The notes beneath the pieces were generated by a model. The model had not been told where the DNA came from and made no database searches. It was given only the letters and a program-made list of their open reading frames with translations. 64,000 nucleotides of DNA from Enterococcus montenegrensis (GTDB lineage: Bacteria > Bacillota > Bacilli > Lactobacillales > Enterococcaceae): assembly GCF_029983095.1 (NCBI RefSeq), contig NZ_CP120467.1, positions 1,968,501 through 2,032,500 of the forward strand. The letters run 5' to 3'. How positions within the stretch are numbered: position 1 is the first letter of the stretch; every line of letters starts with the position of its first letter. A program made the position numbers and the translations under genes. Shown one piece after another: positions 1-10,119 of this stretch.

Positions 1-515
1 GTGGTTAAGCCAATAACGTTAATAATGGTTAGAGCACTAACACGGATGATTCCTGGCAAACCTTCTAATAAATACACCCTAAAAATAATGCCCACCGGAC
101 TTGTTCCCATTGCTTGCGCTGCCTCCACTACTCCTGAATCAACTTCTAACAGAGCATTTTCAATTTGACGAGCAAAAAATGGCACTACCCCCACCACTAA
201 AGGTACTAAAGCGGCTTTTTCCCCAATAGTTGTCCCCACGACAAAGCGAGTTACTAAAGCTAAAAGCGACAACATAATAATAAAAGGAATCGAGCGTATA
301 ATATTAATTAATTTATCTAGAACATTGTATAATGGCCGATTTTGTAAAATTCCACCAGGACGACTTACAACTAACACAACACCTAATAAAATCCCCAAAA
401 CGCCTCCAAACAATGCGGTCCAAAATGACATGTACAATGTTTGTTTGGTTGCTTCAATAAATTCGTCTGGTATTGCAAGTACATTGGGGAAATATTTTTC
501 TAATAATGCCTGCAT
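1..515 (-). CDS. metI: Methionine ABC transporter permease MetI (partial, runs off the window)
   Basis: The inner-membrane permease of the MetNIQ methionine importer. Only about the first 171 residues are present; the 3' end lies beyond base 1. The ATG at 515 has a GGAGG site and sits one base after the metN stop, so the two are translationally coupled. The translation begins MQALLEKYFPNV and has several hydrophobic segments, with the family stretch NIIRSIPFIIMLSLL and an EAA-like loop (VEAAQAMGTSP) that contacts the ATPase. This is the usual metN-metI order. The substrate-binding protein MetQ is not visible and may follow to the left. High confidence from the partner gene and motifs. Confidence 0.9.
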   Translation of the reverse strand, partial: MQALLEKYFPNVLAIPDEFIEATKQTLYMSFWTALFGGVLGILLGVVLVVSRPGGILQNRPLYNVLDKLINIIRSIPFIIMLSLLALVTRFVVGTTIGEKAALVPLVVGVVPFFARQIENALLEVDSGVVEAAQAMGTSPVGIIFRVYLLEGLPGIIRVSALTIINVIGLT

Positions 516-516
516 T

Positions 517-1587
517 CTAAAAACCTCCACTCACAACTTTGGCGCTTTCTTTCGAGTATTTTAAAACATTCGTATAAACGCCAAGTTTTTGTAAATGTTT
601 TAAGGCTTGGCGTCGCTGATTTTCTTCTCCAGCCAACGTCACAACCAAACTTCCTAGTGGCACATCTTGAATAATTTCAACGTTGCCATATAAAATATTG
701 GTCACAACTTGATAGCGGCTATATAGCTGTGCAATCAAAGGTTCATTGGTCTGATCGCCTACATACGCCAATTCCACTAACCATTCATTTTCTGCTAAGC
801 GACTAAATTTTTCGCTTGTTAAAATAGTCTCGAGGGCTTGATCAATATGGGTTGCTGTCCGAATAAAATCGCGGGTCAATGCTTGCTTTGGTTGGCTAAA
901 AACTTGAATACTGCTACCTTTTTCAATAATTTTGCCAGCTTCCATGACAGCGACTTTATTACAAATTTCTTTTACCACCTGCATCTCATGTGTAATTATG
1001 ATAATTGTTAAGCCCAATTTCTTATTTAGATCTTTTAAAAGGGCTAAAATCTGTGATGTTGTTTTAGGATCAAGTGCACTCGTCGCTTCATCACATAATA
1101 AAATACTCGGATTATTCGCTAAAGCACGCGCAATCGCCACGCGCTGCTTTTGACCACCGGATAATTGTGCGGGATAACTATTTGCTTTATCTTTTATACC
1201 CACCAACGCTAATAGTTCATCGACTTTTTGTTGACGCTCCTGTTTGGATTTCCCTGTGTATTTAAGGGAAAATGCCACGTTTTCAAAAATCGTTCGACTA
1301 TTCATCAAATTGAAATGTTGGAAAATCATCCCAATTTCTTTGCGTTTTTCTCGTAGTTTTTTATCCTTTAAGGCAGTTAATTCTGTATTATTAATCGTCA
1401 CCGTACCCCTTGTTGGTCGTTGCAATAAATTAATCACACGCACTAATGTACTTTTACCGGCTCCTGAATACCCGACAATTCCATATACATCTCCTTTTTG
1501 GATATGCAAATCTACATCGGTAACAGCATTGATCACCTTATCTTTATCTTGGGTAAATGTCACCGAAATATTTTTTAAATCAATCAT
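517..1587 (-). CDS. metN: Methionine ABC transporter ATP-binding protein MetN
   Basis: ATPase that energises methionine uptake. It is 356 residues, the normal MetN length. Walker A is GYSGAGKST at residues 39-47, the ABC signature is LSGGQKQRVA near 143, and Walker B is ILLCDEATSALD near 158. The last roughly 90 residues match the position of the NIL regulatory domain, which binds methionine and inhibits transport in this family. The ATG at 1587 follows GGAGGAG. The gene is preceded by two T-box leaders with methionine specifiers, so it should be expressed when uncharged tRNA-Met accumulates. metI follows directly. Confidence 0.95.
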   Translation of the reverse strand: MIDLKNISVTFTQDKDKVINAVTDVDLHIQKGDVYGIVGYSGAGKSTLVRVINLLQRPTRGTVTINNTELTALKDKKLREKRKEIGMIFQHFNLMNSRTIFENVAFSLKYTGKSKQERQQKVDELLALVGIKDKANSYPAQLSGGQKQRVAIARALANNPSILLCDEATSALDPKTTSQILALLKDLNKKLGLTIIIITHEMQVVKEICNKVAVMEAGKIIEKGSSIQVFSQPKQALTRDFIRTATHIDQALETILTSEKFSRLAENEWLVELAYVGDQTNEPLIAQLYSRYQVVTNILYGNVEIIQDVPLGSLVVTLAGEENQRRQALKHLQKLGVYTNVLKYSKESAKVVSGGF

Positions 1588-1682
1588 GTTTCTCCTCCTA
1601 AAAATCCGTCTTATGCCGTCTTTTCAAAAGCATCACATTCGTTTTTGCCCCATTATCTTCATCCTTTCAAAAAATCATTGAT

Positions 1683-1960
1683 ACAAAAAAAGCATCCTCA
1701 AACAAAGAAATTTTCTTTGCTTGAGGACGCTTTTTGCGTGTTACCACCTCATTTTGAATTTAGCTCACGCTAAATTCCTCTTCAAGTACTAGCATACTCT
1801 AGCGCTGTAGCGGGCGCCCCCGTTATCTTCTTACTTCTTAGCTCGAAAATAATTTACTATCAGGCCATTTTCAACAACTTCATTTTTACTTCTTCTCAGC
1901 TACCGAAGCTCTCTGTTAAAAAAATTCACTGTCTACTTACCCGGTCATCGTAATTTATAT
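1683..1960 (-). promoter_or_regulatory. Met T-box riboswitch, proximal copy
   Basis: Leader RNA upstream of metN, read on the minus strand. The T-box antiterminator sequence AGGTGGTAACACGC lies at 1736-1749. It is followed by a long terminator hairpin (1685-1733, GC-rich foot and a T-run). Upstream, the 3' side of stem I carries AAAATGGCC; its ATG at 1866-1868 is the best specifier codon, pointing to tRNA-Met. The AGAGAGC and GGTAGC elements of stem I are also present. Uncharged tRNA-Met should pair with the leader, block the terminator and switch on metNI. Confidence 0.85.
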
Positions 1961-1962
1961 AT

Positions 1963-2240
1963 AAAAAAAAGCCCTTTTATAGAAAATAATCTATAAAAGG
2001 ACGAATAATCGTGTTACCACCTTTGTTTGAAAGCTATGCTTTCCTCTATCCAACGTTTACCAAATATCCCGTAAAGTATTGGTGTTTCTTTTAACGGTGA
2101 AACATTCCGAAGCTGCCTACTTATCGACATACTTTTTCTCCAAGGCCATTTTCAGTATTTTGTCCATAACACTTTCCACCAACCAGTGTCTCTCTAAAAT
2201 GTCCGCCAAACTTACTTTCCTCATCAACGAAAGTTTATTT
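1963..2240 (-). promoter_or_regulatory. Met T-box riboswitch, distal copy
   Basis: A second complete T-box leader immediately upstream of the proximal one. Its T-box sequence AGGTGGTAACACG is at 2010-2022 and its terminator hairpin with a T-run is at 1963-2000. Stem I contains AGAGACACTGGTTGGTGG, and the specifier loop again reads AAAATGGCC with ATG at 2147-2149. A TTGACT -35-like box lies at 2265-2270, but I see no convincing -10. Two leaders in series require two antitermination events for metN expression, which should make the response steeper and tighter. Confidence 0.85.
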
Positions 2241-2510
2241 ATTTGTTGAAATGAAGTTTACGCTAGTCAAATTTTTTTGTCAACAAAAAAAATAAATTTT
2301 TTTCGCTCATTGTCTGTATATGCGCTGGAAAGTCGGTCAATTCAAGTTTTAATAAACAAAAAAATTTTGCTGCTACAAAAAATGAAACCATTTTCAAAAA
2401 AGTGCACAAAAAAAATGACTGATTTTGTGCATTCTGACCTAACAAATAAAAACGGTTACATATATACTAAGTTCATAGCAAAACAATAAAAAGAAAAAGA
2501 GGTAATCATT

Positions 2511-3620
2511 ATGGTACAAATGGCATTAAATCATGTCTATAAAAAATACGACAATGCGGAAAACTATTCCGTTACAGATTTTAATTTGAATATCGCAGAT
2601 CGCGAATTTATCGTTTTCGTTGGTCCTTCAGGTTGTGGTAAATCAACAACTTTACGAATGATTGCTGGCCTTGAAGATATTACAGAAGGCGAACTTTCAA
2701 TTGGCGAAAAAGTCATGAATGACGTTGCACCAAAAGATCGCGACATCGCCATGGTATTCCAAAACTACGCATTATACCCACATATGACAGTATTTGATAA
2801 CATGGCTTTTGGTTTGAAATTACGTAAATATGACAAAGCAGATATTAAAACACGGGTTGAAAATGCGGCTGAAATTTTAGGCTTAACAGAATATTTAGAC
2901 CGTAAACCTGCCGCTTTATCTGGTGGACAACGTCAACGGGTTGCGTTAGGTCGTGCAATCGTTCGTGATGCAAAAGTCTTCTTAATGGATGAACCTTTGT
3001 CAAACTTAGATGCAAAATTACGTGTTGCCATGCGTGCTGAAATTGCGAAATTACACCAACGCTTAAACACAACTACAATTTACGTAACCCATGACCAAAC
3101 TGAAGCTATGACAATGGCTGACCGAATTGTTATCATGAAAGATGGTTTTATCCAACAAATCGGCACACCGCAACAAGTATACGATACACCGGTAAATGTC
3201 TTTGTTGCAGGCTTCATTGGCTCTCCTGCTATGAACTTCTTCAACGTTACATTAAATAACGGAGTAATCACAGATGGCTATGGCTTAAAATTACGTATTC
3301 CAGAAGGAAAAAATAAAATTTTAGTTGAAAAAGGTTACGAAGGAAAAGAAGTTATCTTTGGTATTCGTCCTGAAGATATTCACTCTGAACAAGTCGCAAT
3401 TGACGCTTCACCAGAAGCAACAGTTAACGCTGAAGTCGTTGTTTCAGAATTACTTGGAGCAGAATCCATGTTGTATACAAAAACTGGCGAAACTGAATTT
3501 GTATCAAAAGTTGATGCCCGTGACTTCCATAAACCAGGTGAATTCATTGACCTTGCTTTCAATATCAATAAAGCTCATTTCTTTGATAAAGATAGCGAAA
3601 ATGTTATTAAATTACCTTAA
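2511..3620 (+). CDS. msmK: Sugar ABC transporter ATP-binding protein, MsmK/UgpC family
   Basis: Cytoplasmic ATPase of CUT1-type sugar importers, 369 residues. Walker A is GPSGCGKST near residue 38, the signature is [14 protein letters not shown] near 135, and Walker B is [12 protein letters not shown] near 155. The C-terminal third fits the TOBE/OB regulatory domain of MsmX/MsmK/UgpC proteins. The start is ATG after AAAGAGG. It stands alone with its own terminator and no permease beside it, as is common for ATPases shared among several importers. The permeases and binding protein at 50005-53534 lack an ATPase, so this protein may energise them; that is inference. Confidence 0.9.
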   Translation: MVQMALNHVYKKYDNAENYSVTDFNLNIADREFIVFVGPSGCGKSTTLRMIAGLEDITEGELSIGEKVMNDVAPKDRDIAMVFQNYALYPHMTVFDNMAFGLKLRKYDKADIKTRVENAAEILGLTEYLDRKPAALSGGQRQRVALGRAIVRDAKVFLMDEPLSNLDAKLRVAMRAEIAKLHQRLNTTTIYVTHDQTEAMTMADRIVIMKDGFIQQIGTPQQVYDTPVNVFVAGFIGSPAMNFFNVTLNNGVITDGYGLKLRIPEGKNKILVEKGYEGKEVIFGIRPEDIHSEQVAIDASPEATVNAEVVVSELLGAESMLYTKTGETEFVSKVDARDFHKPGEFIDLAFNINKAHFFDKDSENVIKLP

Positions 3621-3651
3621 TCTTGTTCATTTCTTATTTTCCCATAAAGGC

Positions 3652-3682
3652 AAAAAACGTTCGCAAATGCGAGCGTTTTTTG
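3652..3682 (+). terminator. Terminator after msmK
   Basis: Hairpin with arms AAAAAACGTTCGC and GCGAGCGTTTTTT around a short loop, ending in a T-run, 32 bases after the msmK stop. Confidence 0.85.
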
Positions 3683-3744
3683 TTTTGTCGTTTACATAAA
3701 TAGCCAATTATTCACAATTATGTTTTTATAAATAATTGGCTTAA

Positions 3745-3773
3745 AAAAACCGTCTCTCAAAAAGAGACGGTTC
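3745..3773 (-). terminator. Terminator of the beta-glucoside PTS operon
   Basis: Read on the minus strand, ACCGTCTC and GAGACGGT pair around a T-rich loop and are followed by seven T residues. It lies just after the celB stop and closes the operon that starts near 9834. Confidence 0.9.
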
Positions 3774-3783
3774 ACTTATTTAA

Positions 3784-5124
3784 TTAAGCTGCTAATTCTT
3801 TGGCTTTTTCTTGTTCTTCTTTCAACAATTTATTGTCATAGAATTTGATGAATGGAAACCAGATTGCAAAAGCTAGTATTGCACACAATACAGCTAAAAC
3901 AGCTGCTTTCCAGTCACCACCGGAACCAATGAATGCACCAATTCCTACTGGAGATGGCCAAGGCATTTGCGCTAGCATTGGTTTAACAATTTCAAATTTA
4001 ATAGCAAAATAGGCTAAAGATGCTGAAGCCATTGGTGCTAAGAAAAATGGTAAAGCCAAAAATGGATTGTAAACAATTGGCATACCAAAAATAATTGGTT
4101 CATTGATGTTAAAAATGCCCGGCACAAGCGAAGCTTTTCCTAAAACCTTTAATTGATCTGATTTTGCCATGAAAGCAATAAAAATAATCAATCCTAACGT
4201 TGCACCGGAACCACCAACAGTTACATAAGAATTATTAAATTCACCAGCTAGTGGATAATTTGCTCCCGCCGCATTGGCAGCCATATTGGCTAGTACAATT
4301 GGAGTTAGAAAAGAAGTAATAATATTTGCTCCATGAATTCCGACAATCCATAGTGCATGGATTAAGAAGTAAATCACCATGATTCCTAGCCATGTATTGG
4401 TTAAATTCGTCACAAAACTAAATGGAATGTAGATGACTTTAAAAATATCTGTACCAAGAGCAATCAAAACGCCGTTAATAATCATTACAACAAAAGCGAT
4501 TACAAAAGTTGGGATTAAAGCGGTAAAAGAACGTGAAACACCTGGTGGCACAACATCTGGCATTTTAATTACTAAATTACGTTTTACACACAAGCAATAT
4601 AATTCAACTGCAATAACGGACATGATAATACCAGTAAAAATACCAGACGTCCCTAGACGATCAGCAAAAGACCCCATACGAATCCCATTTACTACTTTTT
4701 CAGTATCGGTAATTGAGTTAACTAACGTCATTTTACCTCCTTCCCAGACAATTTCAGGGATACATATAAAGAATGCAAAAACTGCCAAAAGTGCACCCGT
4801 TAATGGGTTAACATTTAAGCCTTGTTCATCTCGTTCAATGGATGTCAATTCATAAGCGAAAACGATTGCAAAATAAATAGCTAAAATACCCATTGTCATA
4901 GTATTTGCTACCATATATAAATCACTGATCTTGAAAAAACTAGCTTCAAATATTCCCTCTAATCCAGAAAATGCTACTGGTAACACATTTAAAACCAAAA
5001 ACATTGAACCGACAATAGTAAATGGAATGGAAGCCATCCCGGCTGCCATAACCGCACGAACAATTTTCATTTGGGCGACTTTCCCCATCGGTCCCATTAA
5101 ATATTTTTGTAAAAAATTAAACAT
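3784..5124 (-). CDS. celB: PTS EIIC, cellobiose/beta-glucoside (Lac family)
   Basis: Membrane channel subunit of a lactose/cellobiose-family PTS, 446 residues, about ten hydrophobic segments. The N-terminus (FLQKYLMGPMGKVAQMKIVRA) and the internal stretch FNINEPIIFGMPIVYNP are typical of CelB/LicC proteins; the latter belongs to the sugar-binding region. IIA, IIB and a 6-phospho-beta-glucosidase are in the same operon, so the substrate is most likely cellobiose or another beta-glucoside, imported as the 6-phosphate. It is the last gene of the operon. Confidence 0.93.
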   Translation of the reverse strand: MFNFLQKYLMGPMGKVAQMKIVRAVMAAGMASIPFTIVGSMFLVLNVLPVAFSGLEGIFEASFFKISDLYMVANTMTMGILAIYFAIVFAYELTSIERDEQGLNVNPLTGALLAVFAFFICIPEIVWEGGKMTLVNSITDTEKVVNGIRMGSFADRLGTSGIFTGIIMSVIAVELYCLCVKRNLVIKMPDVVPPGVSRSFTALIPTFVIAFVVMIINGVLIALGTDIFKVIYIPFSFVTNLTNTWLGIMVIYFLIHALWIVGIHGANIITSFLTPIVLANMAANAAGANYPLAGEFNNSYVTVGGSGATLGLIIFIAFMAKSDQLKVLGKASLVPGIFNINEPIIFGMPIVYNPFLALPFFLAPMASASLAYFAIKFEIVKPMLAQMPWPSPVGIGAFIGSGGDWKAAVLAVLCAILAFAIWFPFIKFYDNKLLKEEQEKAKELAA

Positions 5125-5138
5125 ATCTTACTCCCCTT

Positions 5139-5642
5139 TCATAGGTATAACGATTTTTCATATTGTTTAATCCGTTGATAGTGCTTGTCATGATTACTAC
5201 TGATATCACGTAAACGATGTTGAATCCATAAACATAAGAAACAACCAATTAAAAGAGCTGCCACGATAAAAGCACGGCCATTTATTCCTTGCTTCATAAA
5301 AGGAAATAATCTATGAAATAATGGCGTAAAAGTGGCGAGTAACAATCCAACATTGACGATTAACTGCAACCAGTAATAACCTGTTGTGCGCGGTGTTACA
5401 TTTTTTGGGGTACTGTACAACTTTGCTTGTTCAAAGACAGCTGGTAAAATACCAAGAATTAAAAGAGCTGGAATAAAGATCGTTTTTCCCTGAACTAAAA
5501 ACAGTGCAATCAACCAGTATAAATTAATAAAGAAAAAGCCCGCGCTCAGATACCGAACGAAAAGATAACGATTAAAATACATTGTTTTAAGACTTAGCTT
5601 TTTACGATCTAAATCGAGGGCTTTTTTATCGGCATCTTTCAT
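5139..5642 (-). CDS. Small membrane protein in the PTS operon, function unknown
   Basis: A 167-residue protein with four predicted membrane segments (roughly residues 33-50, 55-70, 90-110 and 122-142) and charged ends. I recognise no catalytic motif and no PTS phosphorylation site. It lies between the IIA and IIC genes with short spacers, so it is co-transcribed with the transporter and may be an accessory membrane component; that is only positional. The ATG follows GGAGG. Confidence 0.75.
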   Translation of the reverse strand: MKDADKKALDLDRKKLSLKTMYFNRYLFVRYLSAGFFFINLYWLIALFLVQGKTIFIPALLILGILPAVFEQAKLYSTPKNVTPRTTGYYWLQLIVNVGLLLATFTPLFHRLFPFMKQGINGRAFIVAALLIGCFLCLWIQHRLRDISSNHDKHYQRIKQYEKSLYL

Positions 5643-5656
5643 GATTTTACCTCCTT

Positions 5657-6010
5657 TTAATTTTTTTGATTTTGTGCATTTTGCTCATAAAGATATTTCA
5701 TTTCTTGGGCAACTTCTAGTAGCGTCATCGTAGTCATCAAGTGATCTTGTGCATGAACCATAATGATCTCCATTTCAATTTTTTTGCCACCTGCATAATC
5801 TTTTAATAACGCGGTTTGTGATTTATGTGCTTGTAAAATTTCTTCATTAGCCTCATTTAAAAGCTGTTCTGCATTACTAAAATCATTTTTCCTCATGGCA
5901 GCAAAGGCTTTATGAATAGTAGTACGAGCATTTCCACTATTTAAAATAATTTCAAAAGCTGCTACTTGAATTTCTTCACTACTCATCACATTTTCATTGG
6001 CTGGTGTCAT
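5657..6010 (-). CDS. celC: PTS EIIA, lactose/cellobiose family
   Basis: Phosphocarrier subunit, 117 residues, all-helical family. The conserved stretch VHAQDHLM begins near residue 85 and contains the phospho-accepting histidine (about H86), which receives phosphate from HPr and passes it to IIB. The length is slightly above the usual 100-110 because of a short N-terminal extension. It sits between the regulator and the membrane genes of the same operon. Confidence 0.93.
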   Translation of the reverse strand: MTPANENVMSSEEIQVAAFEIILNSGNARTTIHKAFAAMRKNDFSNAEQLLNEANEEILQAHKSQTALLKDYAGGKKIEMEIIMVHAQDHLMTTMTLLEVAQEMKYLYEQNAQNQKN

Positions 6011-6029
6011 AATTTTCCTCCTCCCTTTC

Positions 6030-8012
6030 TTACATTAATTGTAAAAATAGTTGACTAAAATTGGTAAAAGTTGGTTCTGCTAACATTTTTTCTTGAAACG
6101 GTAAGCAATCTACTAATTTGACAATCGCTTTAGTCATAACGGTGATTCCTTTATTTTCAATATAAGAAGGCGAAATCAAAAAGACAAAGTGAATTTTCTT
6201 TTCTTCATCCCAGCTCATTCCCCTTGGAATCAGCGCCACAGCAATTTTGGTAGAAATTCCCACCGGTAGTGCTGGATGTGGGACAACAATGCTTTCACTA
6301 AAAATAATCTGTCCCATTTGTTCACGATGATTAATCTGTTCTAACAATTCTTTAGGATAATTTTCAGCTTCATTAACACGCAATAATTCTGCCAATTCTT
6401 GTAAGACCTGCTCCTTGGTTGGCACAATGTCGTAAAGTTTAAAATACTTTTCCCCCATCTGTTCTGTGAGCATATTTTGTTTACGCTGATCTTTTCCGTC
6501 ATTTAATTTAAGATTTATCATTTGTCGATTTTTGGTACTAATTTTATGAATCGTTTTCCGAATTCTTGCAACATCCTCATCATTTAGAAAAACACTAACA
6601 TGAATAATTGGAATGGGAAAAACCATAGCCGAAAGATCAATCGAAGAAATGATTAAATCTGCATCATTTAAACTAGTCTCATTAATTTCGTAATACCCCT
6701 GAACATTGGTAATTGTAATATGGTTATCAAATTCGTTAACAACACGATTTTTTAACAATTGTGCGCTGCCATAACCCGTAGCACAAATAATCAAAGCATG
6801 GACTTTTTGCATGTCTTTAGCTTTTTCCATTGCTGCCATTACATGTAAAGTTAAATACGCCCATTCATCATCGGTAATTTGATAATCTTTTAAAACTGGC
6901 ATCTGACCTAAATAGTTTTTAGTTAGCTCAAAGGCCTGGGGATAATTACTTTTTATTTCACTTGTCAATGGATTATCTAAAGAAATTTTTCTTTCGAGCC
7001 GAACTAGCATTGGCTTTAAATGATCCAATAGACCACTTTTCAACTGATAATCTTCGTTTAGAGAATAACCTAGGCTGTTACTTAATAGTGCTATAGCCTG
7101 AGTTAGCGCTCCCGTTAGTTCTTGATTTTCTTCTACAACCGGATGATTTGATTTTGCCATTAAGTGTAAGGCAAGATAAGATATCTCTTCTGAGGGAAAA
7201 GCGATTTTAGAAAACACCTCGATCCGACTGACTATTTTTCTAGCAACTTCATACTCTATCTTTTCAGAAATGTCAGCTGCTATTCCAAGTTCCTTGATTT
7301 CAAAACCTTCTTTTAAACGCTTAATACTTAAGGCAAGATGCAGAACTAAATTTTGAATAATAATGTCAGATATTTTTAACTTTGCCTCTCTAATTTCATC
7401 CAAAATAATAATCGTCAATTCTTCAAAACTAATATCTTGAAAAAGCGGGCTATTACCTAGATACTTTTTAAGCGAATTGGTATAATTTTTCCCAAAAAAA
7501 GTATCTAAAATGAAATGGCGTTTACTCCGTTCATCCCCTTTAACAAAAAGACCCACGCCATGCTTTGAAGCAAGTGTTAACGTATACGGTTTTAGTTTCT
7601 CTTTGATTTCTTGCATATCTTTGCTCAAAGAAGAACGACTAATAAATAATTCTTCAGTCAAGTCATCTAAATTTATAGTTGCCTCTTCTAGTAGCAACTT
7701 ATTTAGAATATAATTTTCCCGATCTGTAATATCAGAAATCAAGGGTGCTTTTTCTTCACTATTTAAGGTAATGCCTTGTTTTGCCAAAAAAAGATCGAAA
7801 TTCAATTTATTTACAATAGTCAAACAATAACCATAACCTTGTTTAGCAGTGATCACACCCCCATTTTCTGCAATAAGTTCTTTTAGACGCGTGATATATG
7901 TGCGGACAGTACGGTCAGACAATGACAACTCAGAGGCCAAATGTTGGCTAGTGACAAAATCACCTTGATACTGGATTAAGTGCAAGAGCAATTCTCTTTC
8001 CTTTGGTCTCAT
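6030..8012 (-). CDS. licR: PRD-containing transcriptional regulator, LicR/MtlR type
   Basis: A 660-residue multidomain regulator. The N-terminal helix-turn-helix region (LSLSDRTVRTYITRLKELI near 28-46) is followed by two PTS regulation domains with conserved histidines (LHLALSIKRL near 224, ALHLMAKSNH near 281, LTLHVMAAME near 390). Next is a IIB-like domain with a cysteine in CATGYGSAQLL near 410, and a C-terminal IIA-like domain with VVPHPALPVG. Such proteins activate their operon when PTS phosphorylation states signal substrate and lack of glucose. It lies inside the operon it presumably controls. Confidence 0.92.
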   Translation of the reverse strand: MRPKERELLLHLIQYQGDFVTSQHLASELSLSDRTVRTYITRLKELIAENGGVITAKQGYGYCLTIVNKLNFDLFLAKQGITLNSEEKAPLISDITDRENYILNKLLLEEATINLDDLTEELFISRSSLSKDMQEIKEKLKPYTLTLASKHGVGLFVKGDERSKRHFILDTFFGKNYTNSLKKYLGNSPLFQDISFEELTIIILDEIREAKLKISDIIIQNLVLHLALSIKRLKEGFEIKELGIAADISEKIEYEVARKIVSRIEVFSKIAFPSEEISYLALHLMAKSNHPVVEENQELTGALTQAIALLSNSLGYSLNEDYQLKSGLLDHLKPMLVRLERKISLDNPLTSEIKSNYPQAFELTKNYLGQMPVLKDYQITDDEWAYLTLHVMAAMEKAKDMQKVHALIICATGYGSAQLLKNRVVNEFDNHITITNVQGYYEINETSLNDADLIISSIDLSAMVFPIPIIHVSVFLNDEDVARIRKTIHKISTKNRQMINLKLNDGKDQRKQNMLTEQMGEKYFKLYDIVPTKEQVLQELAELLRVNEAENYPKELLEQINHREQMGQIIFSESIVVPHPALPVGISTKIAVALIPRGMSWDEEKKIHFVFLISPSYIENKGITVMTKAIVKLVDCLPFQEKMLAEPTFTNFSQLFLQLM

Positions 8013-8028
8013 TATCTTCCCTCATTTT

Positions 8029-8343
8029 CTAAATATTTTCTTCAATAACTTCACTTAGTTTTTGAATACCAGTTGGAATTGGCACGTAAGCTTGAAATGG
8101 GATACTAACAACAGGCTTCCCAACTTCTGACCCTAATTTTTTGAATTTATCTAAAAACATAGTTGTTTGTGGCGAAATTAAAAATAAATCAAAATCACTG
8201 GTTTTAATCATTTTGTCCCCTTCTGTCGCAGAGACAGCATCGACAACAATTTCTTCTCCTTTGTTTTTAAAATATTCCGTTGTTTTTGCAGCCATCATTG
8301 AAGATGACATCCCCGCAGCACAAATTATTAAAGCTTTTTTCAT
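8029..8343 (-). CDS. celA: PTS EIIB, cellobiose family
   Basis: Cytoplasmic IIB subunit, about 104 residues. The phosphocysteine loop is ICAAGMSSS at residues 7-15 with the active cysteine at about residue 8, as in CelA/LicB. An ATG six bases upstream (8349) is also possible, but it lies only 3 bases from the GAGGAG site. The ATG at 8343 has a better 9-base spacing and gives the canonical MKKALIICAAG start. It passes phosphate from IIA to the sugar bound by IIC. Confidence 0.92.
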   Translation of the reverse strand: MKKALIICAAGMSSSMMAAKTTEYFKNKGEEIVVDAVSATEGDKMIKTSDFDLFLISPQTTMFLDKFKKLGSEVGKPVVSIPFQAYVPIPTGIQKLSEVIEENI

Positions 8344-8366
8344 ATCCATACACTCCTCAAAATTTT

Positions 8367-9800
<1,434 letters not shown>

Positions 9801-9833
9801 TTATTCTCCTCCTTATTTGTTATTTACATACAT

Positions 9834-9862
9834 AGTATATTTTGGAAACGCTTTCCAAACAA
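9834..9862 (-). promoter_or_regulatory. Promoter with overlapping cre for the beta-glucoside PTS operon
   Basis: On the minus strand a TTGTTT -35 (9857-9862) and a TATACT -10 (9834-9839) are 17 bases apart. The spacer is filled by a perfectly palindromic catabolite response element, TTTGGAAACGCTTTCCAAA, at 9841-9859. CcpA bound here would occlude RNA polymerase when preferred sugars are present. The rest of 9863-10070 is AT-rich and shows no gene. Confidence 0.85.
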
Positions 9863-10070
9863 ACGGAATATTTCCTTAGTACTCCGGAAAAAAATTCCAT
9901 TATCCTTTTTAAAACGGCATTTTGTAAAAATATCAAATTAGTCTATTTTCGTATGATTTCATAAAAAACAACGAATAATAAGTTTGACGTTATCTAATCA
10001 TAATATCAAATTATTAGGTAATAAATTTATTTATTTACCCATTTGTACATTACAAAACTTTTGACAAACC

Positions 10071-10117
10071 AAAAGACCATCGTGGTTAAAGATGAACTTT
10101 AACTACGATGGTCTTTT
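10071..10117 (-). terminator. Terminator after the gluconate-type kinase
   Basis: Long nearly perfect hairpin (AAAAGACCATCGT with ACGATGGTCTTTT, extended by GTTAAAG/CTTTAAC) flanked by A and T runs, so it can work in both directions. It lies 3 bases beyond the kinase stop. Confidence 0.9.
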
Positions 10118-10119
10118 CA

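Noticed and set aside
1074-1681. Plus-strand frames opposite metN and its leader
   Set aside because: Antisense shadows of a clearly coding gene and of T-box structure.
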